Assembly (NCBI RefSeq): GCF_023757625.1
Contig: NZ_JALGBZ010000001.1
Span: 1 to 64,000 of the forward strand
Source of the DNA: Halomonas sp. S3-1-1
GTDB lineage: Bacteria > Pseudomonadota > Gammaproteobacteria > Pseudomonadales > Halomonadaceae
Direction of reading: 5' to 3'
Length of the DNA stretch: 64,000 nt
Below are positions 18,132 to 26,511 of the stretch, in pieces; position 1 is the first letter of the stretch; each line of letters starts with the position of its first letter. Both the position numbers and the translations under genes were made by a program. The notes beneath the pieces are model-generated. The model saw nothing but the letters and a program-made list of their open reading frames with translations. It searched no databases and was not told where the DNA came from.

Positions 18132-19730
18132 CTAGGCGTAAAGATCGACCCGCCCATCGAGGGTGAGGCGCACCGGCGTGCTTACGCCGATTTCCACCCC
18201 CTCGCCCATGTCATCGGCCGCGCCACCGCCGCCTTGAGCACCGGCGCCGTTTGCCTGGGCAAAGCCCTGCTCTTTTGGCTGGCCGTGCTCGCCAACCGAG
18301 GTTTCACCCAGCGCGATGCCCTGTTCGGCAAGCGCCTCGCGCAGCTGGGGGATCGCCTGCTCAACGATTTGACGTACCTGAGCGTGGGCGGAGAAGAACT
18401 GCGCCTGGGTGTGCTGCTCGCCCATCTTCAGCGTGATCGTCAGCGGGCCAAGCTCGGCCGGATGCAGCTCGAGCTTCACCTGCTGCTCGCCGCCGCGTTG
18501 GGTCAACTGAATGAGCTGCTGGCCAAGCTTTTCGGCAAAGGCGGGGTTGGTCACCGGCGTGGCGCCGGCAACGGGACTAGCTGCCGTCGGGGCGGGCGGT
18601 GCGCCGGTCAGCACTTGCTCGACGCCGGTCGGGCTGGCTGATGCAAGCGCTCCCTGCATCGCACTGGCGCTGGCGCTAGTGGGCAGCGGTGCTGTGTCGG
18701 CATCGAGCGCGGCCGTGTCCAACGGGGCCGCTGCGTTATAAAGCGACGTTAGCGGCTGGGCGCTCCAGGTGGGGCGCGCATCGACGGTGGATCCCGTCCA
18801 GGGTTTGGCGCTGGCCTCATTACCCGCCTGAAGGGCGTTGACCGCGCTTAATACGCGCGCGGCGGCATCGCTCAGCGCTGGCGTCGCACTGGTGGTCGCT
18901 GTCTCGGTCAGGCTGGCCGCCGGGGAGGCCATTTTAGGCGTATCGGTAAACGCGGCCACCAGCGCCAGGCGCGCCTGGACCTCGTCCAGCGTGCCGGCAG
19001 ACACTTGGCGCTGCGCGTTCTGTACCGGTGCAGCGTCGCTATCCTGAGCCGGCACGGTCACATCGGCGGCGCTGAGTACCTGAGCAAAAATATCGTCGCG
19101 AGCTTCTTGCGTGAGTCCCTTGCTGGAGAGCGCCTGTTCGGTGGCGCTGAACAGTGCACCGAGCTCGGCGTCATCGAGAGTTTCAATGTCAGCGCCGAGT
19201 GCGGTCAGCGCGTTCCGAAAGGCCTCGACTGTCCGAACCCCGGATAGCTCAAAGAAGCTATTCAGCGATAGCTGTGTATCCTCATCAACGATTTCATTGC
19301 TAGCTCGATTTGCACTCTCGGTAGTGTTTTGCAGTACCTGGTCCTTTAGCCCGGTACTCGGAATATCCGTAGATGCGACTGTGTCGTTTAGTAATTGAGC
19401 AAAAATATCGACGCGAGCTCCTTGCGAGAGCCTTTCATTGGAGAGCGCTCGTTCGGTGGCGCTGAACAGTGCGCCGAGCTCAGCGTCATCAAGCGCTTCA
19501 ACATCAGCGCCGAGCGCGGCCAGCGCATCTCGAAAGGCGTCGAGCGAGTCGGACGACGGTGTGTCGAGATTTTCCGCTGAACTGCCCGTGCGGGTATCGA
19601 AGGCTTGGCGCAGCACCGACTGAAAGCCCTCCGGCGTTCCCGGAAGACCCTGAGACGCTTGAGCGCTTGGCAGCGCAGAGAGTGCGCCGCGCATGCCTTG
19701 GGTGGTTTGAAGCAGTAACGACATGGTCAT
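18132..19730 (-). CDS. fliK: FliK, hook-length control protein
   Basis: A 532-residue Ala/Thr/Pro-rich protein. The C-terminal Flg_hook domain (about residues 400-490) contains ELHPAELGPLTITLKM and signals FlhB to switch export specificity; the long N-terminal part acts as the ruler. Residues 65-114 and 170-219 are an internal duplication sharing DDAELGALFSATE. GAGGAG nine bases upstream supports the ATG at 19730. The intervening segment (about 19240-19390) looks less GC-rich than the rest. Confidence 0.94.
   Translation of the reverse strand: MTMSLLLQTTQGMRGALSALPSAQASQGLPGTPEGFQSVLRQAFDTRTGSSAENLDTPSSDSLDAFRDALAALGADVEALDDAELGALFSATERALSNERLSQGARVDIFAQLLNDTVASTDIPSTGLKDQVLQNTTESANRASNEIVDEDTQLSLNSFFELSGVRTVEAFRNALTALGADIETLDDAELGALFSATEQALSSKGLTQEARDDIFAQVLSAADVTVPAQDSDAAPVQNAQRQVSAGTLDEVQARLALVAAFTDTPKMASPAASLTETATTSATPALSDAAARVLSAVNALQAGNEASAKPWTGSTVDARPTWSAQPLTSLYNAAAPLDTAALDADTAPLPTSASASAMQGALASASPTGVEQVLTGAPPAPTAASPVAGATPVTNPAFAEKLGQQLIQLTQRGGEQQVKLELHPAELGPLTITLKMGEQHTQAQFFSAHAQVRQIVEQAIPQLREALAEQGIALGETSVGEHGQPKEQGFAQANGAGAQGGGGAADDMGEGVEIGVSTPVRLTLDGRVDLYA
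19074..19538 (-). repeat. Internal duplication within fliK
   Basis: Two copies of about 150 bp, at 19389-19538 (residues 65-114) and 19074-19223 (residues 170-219), lie 315 bp apart in the same frame. At the protein level they share ALGAD, LDDAELGALFSATE, and DIFAQ blocks; at the DNA level long runs such as TTCGGTGGCGCTGAACAGTG are identical. The duplication keeps the frame and lengthens the ruler region. Confidence 0.9.
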
Positions 19731-19775
19731 GGCGGTTAACTCCTCGGTATTACTGCAAAGGGCGACTGCGAACGT

Positions 19776-20228
19776 TTATTGAGAGCCATCCGGCGAGCGT
19801 CGTGCGGTCTGGGACGTCACGAACTCATCGTTGGCTTTTTGATCGGCGCGCTCCTGGCGGCGGTGCTCTTCGAGCGAGCGCCTGGAGGCCAGCGTGTCGT
19901 AGGAGGAGAGCTTGCGCTGCTCCTGCTGCCAGTGCTGCTGGCTCTGCTGGACGCGCTTTTGCTGCGCGGTCAGCGCCTGTCGGGCGCGGCTGAGCGCGGC
20001 GTCCAGCGAGGCCAGAAACTGCTGGTAGTTAAACATGGTGGCCGGGTCAATACCGTCGCGCATGGCGGTTTGTAGGCGCTCTGCGTACTCAGCGCGGTAG
20101 CGGCTGAGCGAGTCGAGCTGTGCCTGGGTCTGGTGCTGGCTCTGGCGCTCTTCAGCCAAAAGTTTACCGGCTTGGTCGCGGGCGTCTCGCGCCAGATCCG
20201 TGAGAATATCGAGCTGGGAATGCTGCAT
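19776..20228 (-). CDS. fliJ: FliJ, flagellar export chaperone / ATPase stalk
   Basis: A 150-residue protein predicted to be almost wholly coiled coil, with Gln, Arg, Glu and Ala in heptad-like spacing and no membrane segment. FliJ fits into the FliI hexamer like a rotor stalk and helps chaperones cycle. It lies one base after fliI, in the standard order fliH-I-J-K. Confidence 0.93.
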   Translation of the reverse strand: MQHSQLDILTDLARDARDQAGKLLAEERQSQHQTQAQLDSLSRYRAEYAERLQTAMRDGIDPATMFNYQQFLASLDAALSRARQALTAQQKRVQQSQQHWQQEQRKLSSYDTLASRRSLEEHRRQERADQKANDEFVTSQTARRSPDGSQ

Positions 20229-20229
20229 A

Positions 20230-21618
20230 TTAGCCTCCTACTACCTGCGCCAACGCTTGGCGTGACTCTTCAAGCGTGGCGCGTTCGTCGATACGCTGCT
20301 GCAAAAAACGCTCCAGTTCTGGAAAAAGATTCACCGCCTCGTCCAGTCGAGGGTCGTGCCCTGGGCTGTAAGCCCCCACGCTGATCAAATCGCGGTTGCG
20401 CTGATAGCGTGAAAACAGCTGCTTGAACGTGCGCGCCCGGCTGATCTGCTCGTCGGTCGCCACCGCGTTCATCGCCCGGCTAATCGAGGCTTCGATGTCG
20501 ATCGCCGGGTAGTGGCCCGCTTCCGCCAGGCTCCGCGACAGCACGATGTGGCCGTCCAGAATCGCCCGGGCGGAGTCGGCGATCGGGTCCTGCTGATCGT
20601 CGCCTTCGGTCAATACCGTGTAGAACGCCGTGATCGAGCCGCCGCCGCGCTCAGCGTTACCAGCGCGCTCGACAAGCCCGGGGAGCTTGGCGAACACCGA
20701 CGGCGGATAGCCCTTGGTCGCCGGCGGCTCGCCGATGGCCAGCGCAATCTCGCGCTGTGCCATGGCGTAACGCGTCAATGAATCCATGATTAACAGCACG
20801 TTACGTCCGCTGTCGCGAAAGCCTTCCGCCAAGCGTGTGGCGTAGGCCGCGCCCTGCAAGCGCTGCAGCGGCGAGGTATCTGCCGGTGCGGCGACGACCA
20901 CCGAACGGCGCCGGCCTTCCGGGCCAAGAATGTTGTCGATAAAATCCTGTACTTCGCGGCCCCGTTCGCCGATCAGGCCGACTACGATGACGTCGGCTTG
21001 GGTGTAGCGAGCCATCATGCCCAGTAGCACCGACTTGCCTACGCCGGAGCCGGCGAACAGCCCCATGCGCTGCCCCTTGCCAACGCTCAACAGCGCGTTG
21101 ATCGCACGGATACCGACGTCGATCGGCGTGTCGATCGGCGCCCGTGACAGCGGATTGAGCGGCGCGGTATGAAGCGTCGCCCGGGGCACCTCTTCGGTGC
21201 CTTCGCGGTCATCCAGCGGGTTGCCGTTGCCGTCGAGCACGCGACCCAGAAGCTCCTCGCCGATGGGAAAGCGCCGGGCGCTGTGGCCGACACCATCGGA
21301 TAGCGGCGATACCCGCGCGCCGGGCATCAGCCCGGAAATTTGCTCCAGCGGCATCAGAAAGAGCTTGTCGCCGGAAAAGCCGACGACTTCGGCCTCGGCG
21401 TGAAGCGCGCTTTCGCCCAGGCGGCCGTCGGCGCCAGGCAGTTCGATTCGACAGGCGCTGCCCACGGCGACCTGCAAGCCCACGACCTCGATGACCATAC
21501 CGGTGGCGCGCACGACCCGGCCGCTGCGGCGGTAGTTGGGCAGTTGACCCACGCGTTGGCCGGTGCGGCTAAGCGCCTTGCGCCAGCGCTGGGTGTGGCT
21601 CATCGAGGCGCTATTCAT
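20230..21618 (-). CDS. fliI: FliI, flagellar export ATPase
   Basis: A 462-residue homologue of the F1 beta subunit. It has the Walker A motif GSGVGKS, the Walker B region [20 protein letters not shown] and the type III ATPase block [18 protein letters not shown]. It forms the hexamer that unfolds or hands over export substrates. The start ATG overlaps the fliH stop by four bases. Confidence 0.97.
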   Translation of the reverse strand: MNSASMSHTQRWRKALSRTGQRVGQLPNYRRSGRVVRATGMVIEVVGLQVAVGSACRIELPGADGRLGESALHAEAEVVGFSGDKLFLMPLEQISGLMPGARVSPLSDGVGHSARRFPIGEELLGRVLDGNGNPLDDREGTEEVPRATLHTAPLNPLSRAPIDTPIDVGIRAINALLSVGKGQRMGLFAGSGVGKSVLLGMMARYTQADVIVVGLIGERGREVQDFIDNILGPEGRRRSVVVAAPADTSPLQRLQGAAYATRLAEGFRDSGRNVLLIMDSLTRYAMAQREIALAIGEPPATKGYPPSVFAKLPGLVERAGNAERGGGSITAFYTVLTEGDDQQDPIADSARAILDGHIVLSRSLAEAGHYPAIDIEASISRAMNAVATDEQISRARTFKQLFSRYQRNRDLISVGAYSPGHDPRLDEAVNLFPELERFLQQRIDERATLEESRQALAQVVGG

Positions 21619-22382
21619 GCGTTGTCCTGGCTCGGGGTGTCGGGCTTATGGCGCTTGCGCATCTGAGCGGCCACGGCCTGCCAGCGGCTCTCAAAAGTGG
21701 CATCGAGTTCGCCCTGGGCGCTGGTCACCCGGCAGCCGCCGCGGGCGAGCTGATCATCGGGCTGTAGTGCCCAGCCCGCCGCGCTGAGTTCGTCGCCCAG
21801 ATGCTCTTCGACCAGCATATGATCCTCCGGGTTGAGCCACAGCCGCTGCTGACCATTGAGCGGCGGCTCGGTATGTAAAAGCTCGCGTACCAGCTTGAGC
21901 ACCTGCTCGGGCCGATCATTGAGCGTGTCGAGCGCGAGCTGGCGGCCGACCAGCATGGCGAGTTCGACCAGGTCGTCGGCGATGGTGTCATCGAGGCGCG
22001 AAAGGGCGCTTTCAAACTGTTTGCCGAGTGCCTCCATCGGGGCCACGACCTGATGTATCTGCTCTTCAAGCGTCTTTTGCGCCTGCTCGCCCGCCTCTTT
22101 CATGCCCTGCTCGAAGCCCTCGGTGTGGCCTTTGGCAAACCCCGCCTCAAAGCCCTGCTGCTCGGCGTCCTTACGCACCCGGGCGTAAATTTCGTCGCGC
22201 TCCTGCTGCTCGCGCAGACGCGCCTGCTCGGCGGCCTTTTGCGCGGCGGCCACCCGGCGCTGGTGCGGGCTGGGCGCTCCGCTCTCATTATCGGCACCGA
22301 AGGCGTCGTGCTTTAATTCGTCCATCTGCCAGCGCTGCCACTGGCCGTGACGGTCGAACTCGCTGGTGGACGAATTAGACAT
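21615..22382 (-). CDS. fliH: FliH, negative regulator of FliI
   Basis: A 255-residue protein. A charged helical region (about residues 45-125) contains glycine-spaced repeats, as in [20 protein letters not shown], the GxxxG-like pattern seen in FliH. The C-terminal domain (130-250) binds FliI. It bridges the ATPase to FliN at the C ring. Its start overlaps fliG by eight bases. Confidence 0.94.
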   Translation of the reverse strand: MSNSSTSEFDRHGQWQRWQMDELKHDAFGADNESGAPSPHQRRVAAAQKAAEQARLREQQERDEIYARVRKDAEQQGFEAGFAKGHTEGFEQGMKEAGEQAQKTLEEQIHQVVAPMEALGKQFESALSRLDDTIADDLVELAMLVGRQLALDTLNDRPEQVLKLVRELLHTEPPLNGQQRLWLNPEDHMLVEEHLGDELSAAGWALQPDDQLARGGCRVTSAQGELDATFESRWQAVAAQMRKRHKPDTPSQDNA

Positions 22383-23388
22383 ACTCGTCGTCTCCGCCGG
22401 CCAGGACTATCTCGCCGGAGTCGGCCAAGCGGCGTACCACCTGCAAAATGGCTTTCTGCTCGGTTTCGACCTGCGAGACCCGGATCGGGCCGCGCGCTTC
22501 CATGTCCTCGCGCACCAAGTCCGCGGCGCGCTGAGACATGTTGCGCAGGAACTTGTCCACCAGCGCCTCTGGCGCGCCCTTGAGGGCGACGACCAGCGAG
22601 TTGGTTTCGACCTCCTGAAGGACCATCTGGATCGCGCGGCTGTCCAGGTCGAGCAGGTTCTCGAACAGGAACATTTCGTCGATGATCTTCTGAGCCAGGT
22701 CCTCGTTGTGGGCGCGCACGGTATCGATGGCGCCCTCTTCCTGAGAGGAGTTCATCAGGTTGAGGATCTCGGCGGCGGTTCTCACGCCGCCCATCTTGCT
22801 GCGCTTGAGGTTCTGGCCGTCCAGCATGCTGGTCAGTACTTCGGTCAGCTCCTGAAGGGCGGCGGGCTGCACGCCGCTGAAGGTGGCGATACGCAGCACT
22901 ACGTCGTTGCGCAGCTTTTCTTCGAACAGCTCGAGAATGTTGGCGGCCTGGTGGCGCTCCAGATGAATCAGGATGGTGGCGATGATCTGCGGGTGCTCGT
23001 CTCGGATCAGCTCGGAGACCATCGAGGCTTCCATCAGATTCAGCGAATCGATACCGGAGTTGCTGCCGGTGCTCTCAAGGATGTCCTCGATCAAACTCGA
23101 TGCGCGTTCGCTGCCCAGCGCCTTGGTCAACACCGAGCGGATGTGGTCGCTGGAGTTCAAATTGAGCGCCACGAAATCGTCGGTTTCACGCTGGAAGGCA
23201 TCGAGCACGGCCTTCATGTCCTCGTGCGATATTTGATCGAGTTTGGCCATCTCGAGGCTGATCGCCTGCACCTCCGCGGCGTTCAGATACTTGAACACCT
23301 CGGCGGCGCTGTCCTCGTCCAGCGTCAAAAGAAGGATGGCGCTTTTACGGGCGCCGCTCATCTGTGCGATGGCGCTACTCATTGGCAT
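22375..23388 (-). CDS. fliG: FliG, flagellar motor switch protein
   Basis: A 337-residue rotor protein. The N-terminal domain binds FliF, the middle domain carries the EHPQ motif (DEHPQIIATIL), and the C-terminal domain has the charged torque helix (MLFENLLDLDSRAIQMVLQE) that faces the stator. Start options are ATG at 23388 and 23382; both overlap the end of fliF, indicating coupling. Confidence 0.96.
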   Translation of the reverse strand: MPMSSAIAQMSGARKSAILLLTLDEDSAAEVFKYLNAAEVQAISLEMAKLDQISHEDMKAVLDAFQRETDDFVALNLNSSDHIRSVLTKALGSERASSLIEDILESTGSNSGIDSLNLMEASMVSELIRDEHPQIIATILIHLERHQAANILELFEEKLRNDVVLRIATFSGVQPAALQELTEVLTSMLDGQNLKRSKMGGVRTAAEILNLMNSSQEEGAIDTVRAHNEDLAQKIIDEMFLFENLLDLDSRAIQMVLQEVETNSLVVALKGAPEALVDKFLRNMSQRAADLVREDMEARGPIRVSQVETEQKAILQVVRRLADSGEIVLAGGDDEYV

Positions 23389-25147
23389 TCATCCAGCTGC
23401 GAATAATCATGGCGACCATACGGGGGTCGTCCTTGGCCATATCCTGCAGATCCTTGAGGTTGTTCTCGTACAGCGAGGTTTTGCGCTGGCGCTTGGGCCG
23501 CTCGCCGTAGGTATCGCTGTCACCCGAGGCCTCGCCGTCGGCCTCGCTTTCGCTCTCATCGTCGTCTCCAACGCTTACGCGGAAGGTACCGTTTTGCGCA
23601 CCAGATGCTTCGGCGGGCACCTGGGTATAGCGCTTGATCAGCGGGCGCAGGATCAGCAGATAGAGCAGTAGCGCAACGATGAATACCATCAGGTAGCGGC
23701 CCAGCGTCGATGCCAGCGCCAGCGTCTCGGGGCGCTGCCACCAGGCGATATCCTCTTCGACGTCGCTGGCGGCGCGCACGAACGGCGTATTGACCACTTC
23801 GATCTGGTCGCCGCGCGCTGCGGAGAAGCCCATTGCCTGCTGGATTAGCCGCTCGATCTGGGCGACCTCGTCTGGTGACAGGGCGATTTGCTCGGTCTCA
23901 CCGTCGCCATTCACGACGCTTTTAAAATCGACCACCACTGCAGCGGAGAGGCGCTGTACCTGGCCCAGGCGCTGCTGAACGTGCTCGATGCTGCGATCCA
24001 CTTCGTAGTTAACGACATCGTCCTGGCGCAGATTGGATAGCGGCGGATCTTCTTCGGTGTTCTGACCATCGCCGCCGCCATCTTCGCCTTCATCAGGCTG
24101 GTTGATCAGCGAGGCCGCTACCCCCGGCGGGGTGTTGCTTAGCGCGCCGGGGATGCCGTTGGCGAGCGGGTTTTCTCCATCAAAAGAGAGGCTTAGCTGG
24201 CGGCTTCTGACCGCGGCTTCGTTCGGTGGTTGGTTCGGACCGTAGCGCTCGGAGGTTTGTTCGCGGCGTGAAAAGTCGACCTGTGCGGCAACCTGTGCGC
24301 GCACGTTGCCGCTACCCAGAATGGGCGTCAGGATGTTTTCGATGCGCTGCTGATAGGAGCGCTCGACTTCGGCGATGTACTCAAGCTGAGAGCCGTCCAG
24401 ATCGTTGCCCTGGGATACTTGGGCTGATAGCAGGCGTCCGCTCTGATCGACCACGGTCACATCCTGGGCGGCGAGCTCGGGCACGCTGCTTGAAACCATG
24501 TGCACGATGGCGCTGACTTGGCCCTCGCCGAGCACGCGGCCGGGCATCAGCGTCAACACCACCGACGCCTTGGCGGGCTCGCGATCGCGAATGAATACCG
24601 ATGGCTTGGCCAGGGAGAGATGCACGCGCACGCGCTCGACCGGCCCCAGGGACTCGATGGAGCGAGCAAGCTCGCCTTCCAAGCCACGCTGGAAGTTGAC
24701 CTGCTCGGCAAACTGGCTGATGCCAAATGCCTGGTTGTCCATGAGCTCAAGGCCCAGGTTACCGCCGCGGGGAAGCCCCTGTTCGGCCAACTGAAGGCGC
24801 AGAGTATGCACTTGGTCGGCGGGCACCAGCAGGGCTTGGCCGCTATCGCTGAAGCGGTAAGGAACGGCGCGGCTATCGAGTTCGGCAATGACGCGTCCGC
24901 CGTCGGCTTCATCGAGATTGCTGTAGAGCACCCGGTATTCGGGACTTCCCGCCCACATGAACAGCGCAGCGACCAAGGCGATTGATGCCGCCCCGGCCAC
25001 AAGAAGTACCACTAGCGGGCTGGCGCGCATTTGCTGCTTGAGACGCGCGAGCGTGCTGTTATCTTTAGCACTCTCTGCCGCCGTACCGCGAGCGGTGTTG
25101 GAGGAAGAGTTGGTTTGACGGCCTGCCGTAGCGCCGGTTTCGCTCAT
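23375..25147 (-). CDS. fliF: FliF, MS-ring protein
   Basis: About 590 residues with two membrane segments (about residues 45-66 and 470-492) that frame a large periplasmic ring-building region. The N-terminal ring motif block NLDEADGGRVIAELDSRAVP and the segment RVHLSLAKPSVFIRD are typical. The cytoplasmic C terminus binds FliG. The ATG at 25147 was chosen because GGAGG lies seven bases upstream; the frame opens eight codons earlier. It is divergent from fliE across 273 bp. Confidence 0.96.
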   Translation of the reverse strand: MSETGATAGRQTNSSSNTARGTAAESAKDNSTLARLKQQMRASPLVVLLVAGAASIALVAALFMWAGSPEYRVLYSNLDEADGGRVIAELDSRAVPYRFSDSGQALLVPADQVHTLRLQLAEQGLPRGGNLGLELMDNQAFGISQFAEQVNFQRGLEGELARSIESLGPVERVRVHLSLAKPSVFIRDREPAKASVVLTLMPGRVLGEGQVSAIVHMVSSSVPELAAQDVTVVDQSGRLLSAQVSQGNDLDGSQLEYIAEVERSYQQRIENILTPILGSGNVRAQVAAQVDFSRREQTSERYGPNQPPNEAAVRSRQLSLSFDGENPLANGIPGALSNTPPGVAASLINQPDEGEDGGGDGQNTEEDPPLSNLRQDDVVNYEVDRSIEHVQQRLGQVQRLSAAVVVDFKSVVNGDGETEQIALSPDEVAQIERLIQQAMGFSAARGDQIEVVNTPFVRAASDVEEDIAWWQRPETLALASTLGRYLMVFIVALLLYLLILRPLIKRYTQVPAEASGAQNGTFRVSVGDDDESESEADGEASGDSDTYGERPKRQRKTSLYENNLKDLQDMAKDDPRMVAMIIRSWMNANE

Positions 25148-25319
25148 GAAAGCCTCCAAAAGGCTGAGCAAAACAGGTCACGGTCAGGGCGCATCATCAA
25201 TGAAGGCATGGGCAATATCCGTCAATCGCGGTGAGTCGTGAACAGACGTCCAAATCGATGAAATGATGCGGAACTTTGATTTGCGCCATTATGCTTAGGC
25301 GGGTCGAGCATGAACGAAG

Positions 25320-25336
25320 GAAAAGCTCAGCTTTTC
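25320..25336. promoter_or_regulatory. Perfect dyad in the fliF-fliE intergenic region
   Basis: GAAAAGCT-C-AGCTTTTC is a perfect 8-bp inverted repeat with a single-base centre. It lies about 85 bases before the fliE start and 173 bases before fliF, in the region that must hold both divergent early promoters. It looks like an operator or a short hairpin; no T run follows. The binding protein is unknown. Confidence 0.4.
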
Positions 25337-25420
25337 TTACTTATTTGTTCGTATGAGTAATCTGCTGCTGATGATAGGGTGACGGTATTACTTTAACCGG
25401 CTTCTCAATGAGGTATGCGT

Positions 25421-25756
25421 ATGAGCTCACCTGCCATTCAGTCGGCGCTACAGCAGATGCATGGGCTGGCTTCTCAAGCCGCGGCGCCCTTGAAAAACGA
25501 TCCGACAGCTTTAGGAGCCAGCGGTGTTGGGCAAAGCGGTTTCGGCAGCGAACTGCAGGCGTCGATTAGGCGTATCAATGAGTTACAGCAAAGCGCCAAC
25601 ACCAAAGCGATGGCATTCCAGGCCGGTGAACCGAATCTCGAGCTTAACGACGTCATGGTCGATATGCAAAAGGCGAGCGTCGCCTTTCAAATGGGAATGC
25701 AGGTGCGTAACCGCATGGTCAGCGCCTACCGCGATGTCATGAACATGCAGGTATAG
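25421..25756 (+). CDS. fliE: FliE, MS ring-rod junction protein
   Basis: A 111-residue protein with the FliE C-terminal pattern (VMVDMQKASVAFQMGMQVRN, then MVSAYRDVMNM). It joins the MS ring to FlgB and is among the first substrates of the export gate. The ATG at 25421 fits the AGG seven bases upstream better than the ATG two codons earlier. It is transcribed alone, divergent from fliF and convergent with flaG. Confidence 0.95.
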   Translation: MSSPAIQSALQQMHGLASQAAAPLKNDPTALGASGVGQSGFGSELQASIRRINELQQSANTKAMAFQAGEPNLELNDVMVDMQKASVAFQMGMQVRNRMVSAYRDVMNMQV

Positions 25757-25788
25757 CGCGTACCAGAGGAGCTGCCTTTTTGATCCTG

Positions 25789-25819
25789 TTTAAAAACTGT
25801 CTCAAAAACAGTTTTTAAA
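25789..25819. terminator. Possible bidirectional terminator between fliE and flaG
   Basis: TTTAAAAACTGT and ACAGTTTTTAAA form a perfect 12-bp stem with a 7-nt loop between two convergent genes. The stem is A/T-rich and provides its own U-rich strand in either direction, so it is weaker than a classical terminator. Position and symmetry are the main support. Confidence 0.5.
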
Positions 25820-25889
25820 TACAGCCGCTCAGGCCGGTGTAAATGACGTGTTCAAGCGCCTGTTCGGCTGTCTCTTTCAATGCCTCGAT

Positions 25890-26240
25890 TTACGCCTCGA
25901 GCGAAATCAATCCCCCCTGCATTTCCTCGATGTGTCTAAAAACGGCCAGCACTTCCTCATTGGGAATCTGACGAATCACATCCCCTGTTTCGCGATCGAT
26001 CACTCTCGTGATGAGCCGCGTTGGCTCCTCGCTAAGTTCGAACTCCAGCCCGCGCTGGCGCATCATTTCATTGATACGCGCCATCGGCTCCTCGATCTCC
26101 TCGCGGGAAGGCAGCGAGCTGGCGGCGGCGGGTGCCATCGAGAGCCCTTCCACGATCTGCTGACGTTGAGGGAGTGAGTTGTAAGGCGTTGTGCCGATAT
26201 TGGAGGCGGTTAGGGAACTATCCAGTGGTAAAGAGTCCAT
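25890..26240 (-). CDS. flaG: FlaG family flagellar protein
   Basis: About 116 residues. The C-terminal half contains LEFELSEEPTRLITRVIDRE, GDVIRQIPNEEVLAVFRHIE, the standard FlaG domain. FlaG proteins influence filament length or flagellin behaviour in polar flagellates; the mechanism is unclear. The ATG at 26240 was chosen because AAAGGA lies seven bases upstream; the frame is open for 25 more codons without a good ribosome-binding site. A sigma-28 promoter lies upstream, so it is a late gene. Confidence 0.9.
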   Translation of the reverse strand: MDSLPLDSSLTASNIGTTPYNSLPQRQQIVEGLSMAPAAASSLPSREEIEEPMARINEMMRQRGLEFELSEEPTRLITRVIDRETGDVIRQIPNEEVLAVFRHIEEMQGGLISLEA

Positions 26241-26330
26241 ACGTAGATCCTTTTGTTGGGCTGTCAGGCGCGAAAAGTCCGCTTTCATCAAACCGAAGCC
26301 CAGCCACATACGCACGGGCCTCGACAGTAG

Positions 26331-26357
26331 CTATCGGCCATCTGCTGCATCACTTTA
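26331..26357 (-). promoter_or_regulatory. Sigma-28 (FliA) promoter for flaG
   Basis: On the minus strand TAAAGTGA, an 11-base spacer and GCCGATAG match the sigma-28 consensus and spacing. It lies 91 bases before the chosen flaG start. Confidence 0.82.
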
Positions 26358-26511
26358 GCGTTTGTAAGTGATCAACTTTAGCAATTACTTGAATGCCTAA
26401 AATAGCCATGAGCGCTGCGCCATATAAGGCAATAGCGCTTGATAACCTTTGATATGCTAGCCGCATTGAGACCGGCGCCAACCGCTTGCGCCGACCGCGA
26501 CGAGGTGGGTC

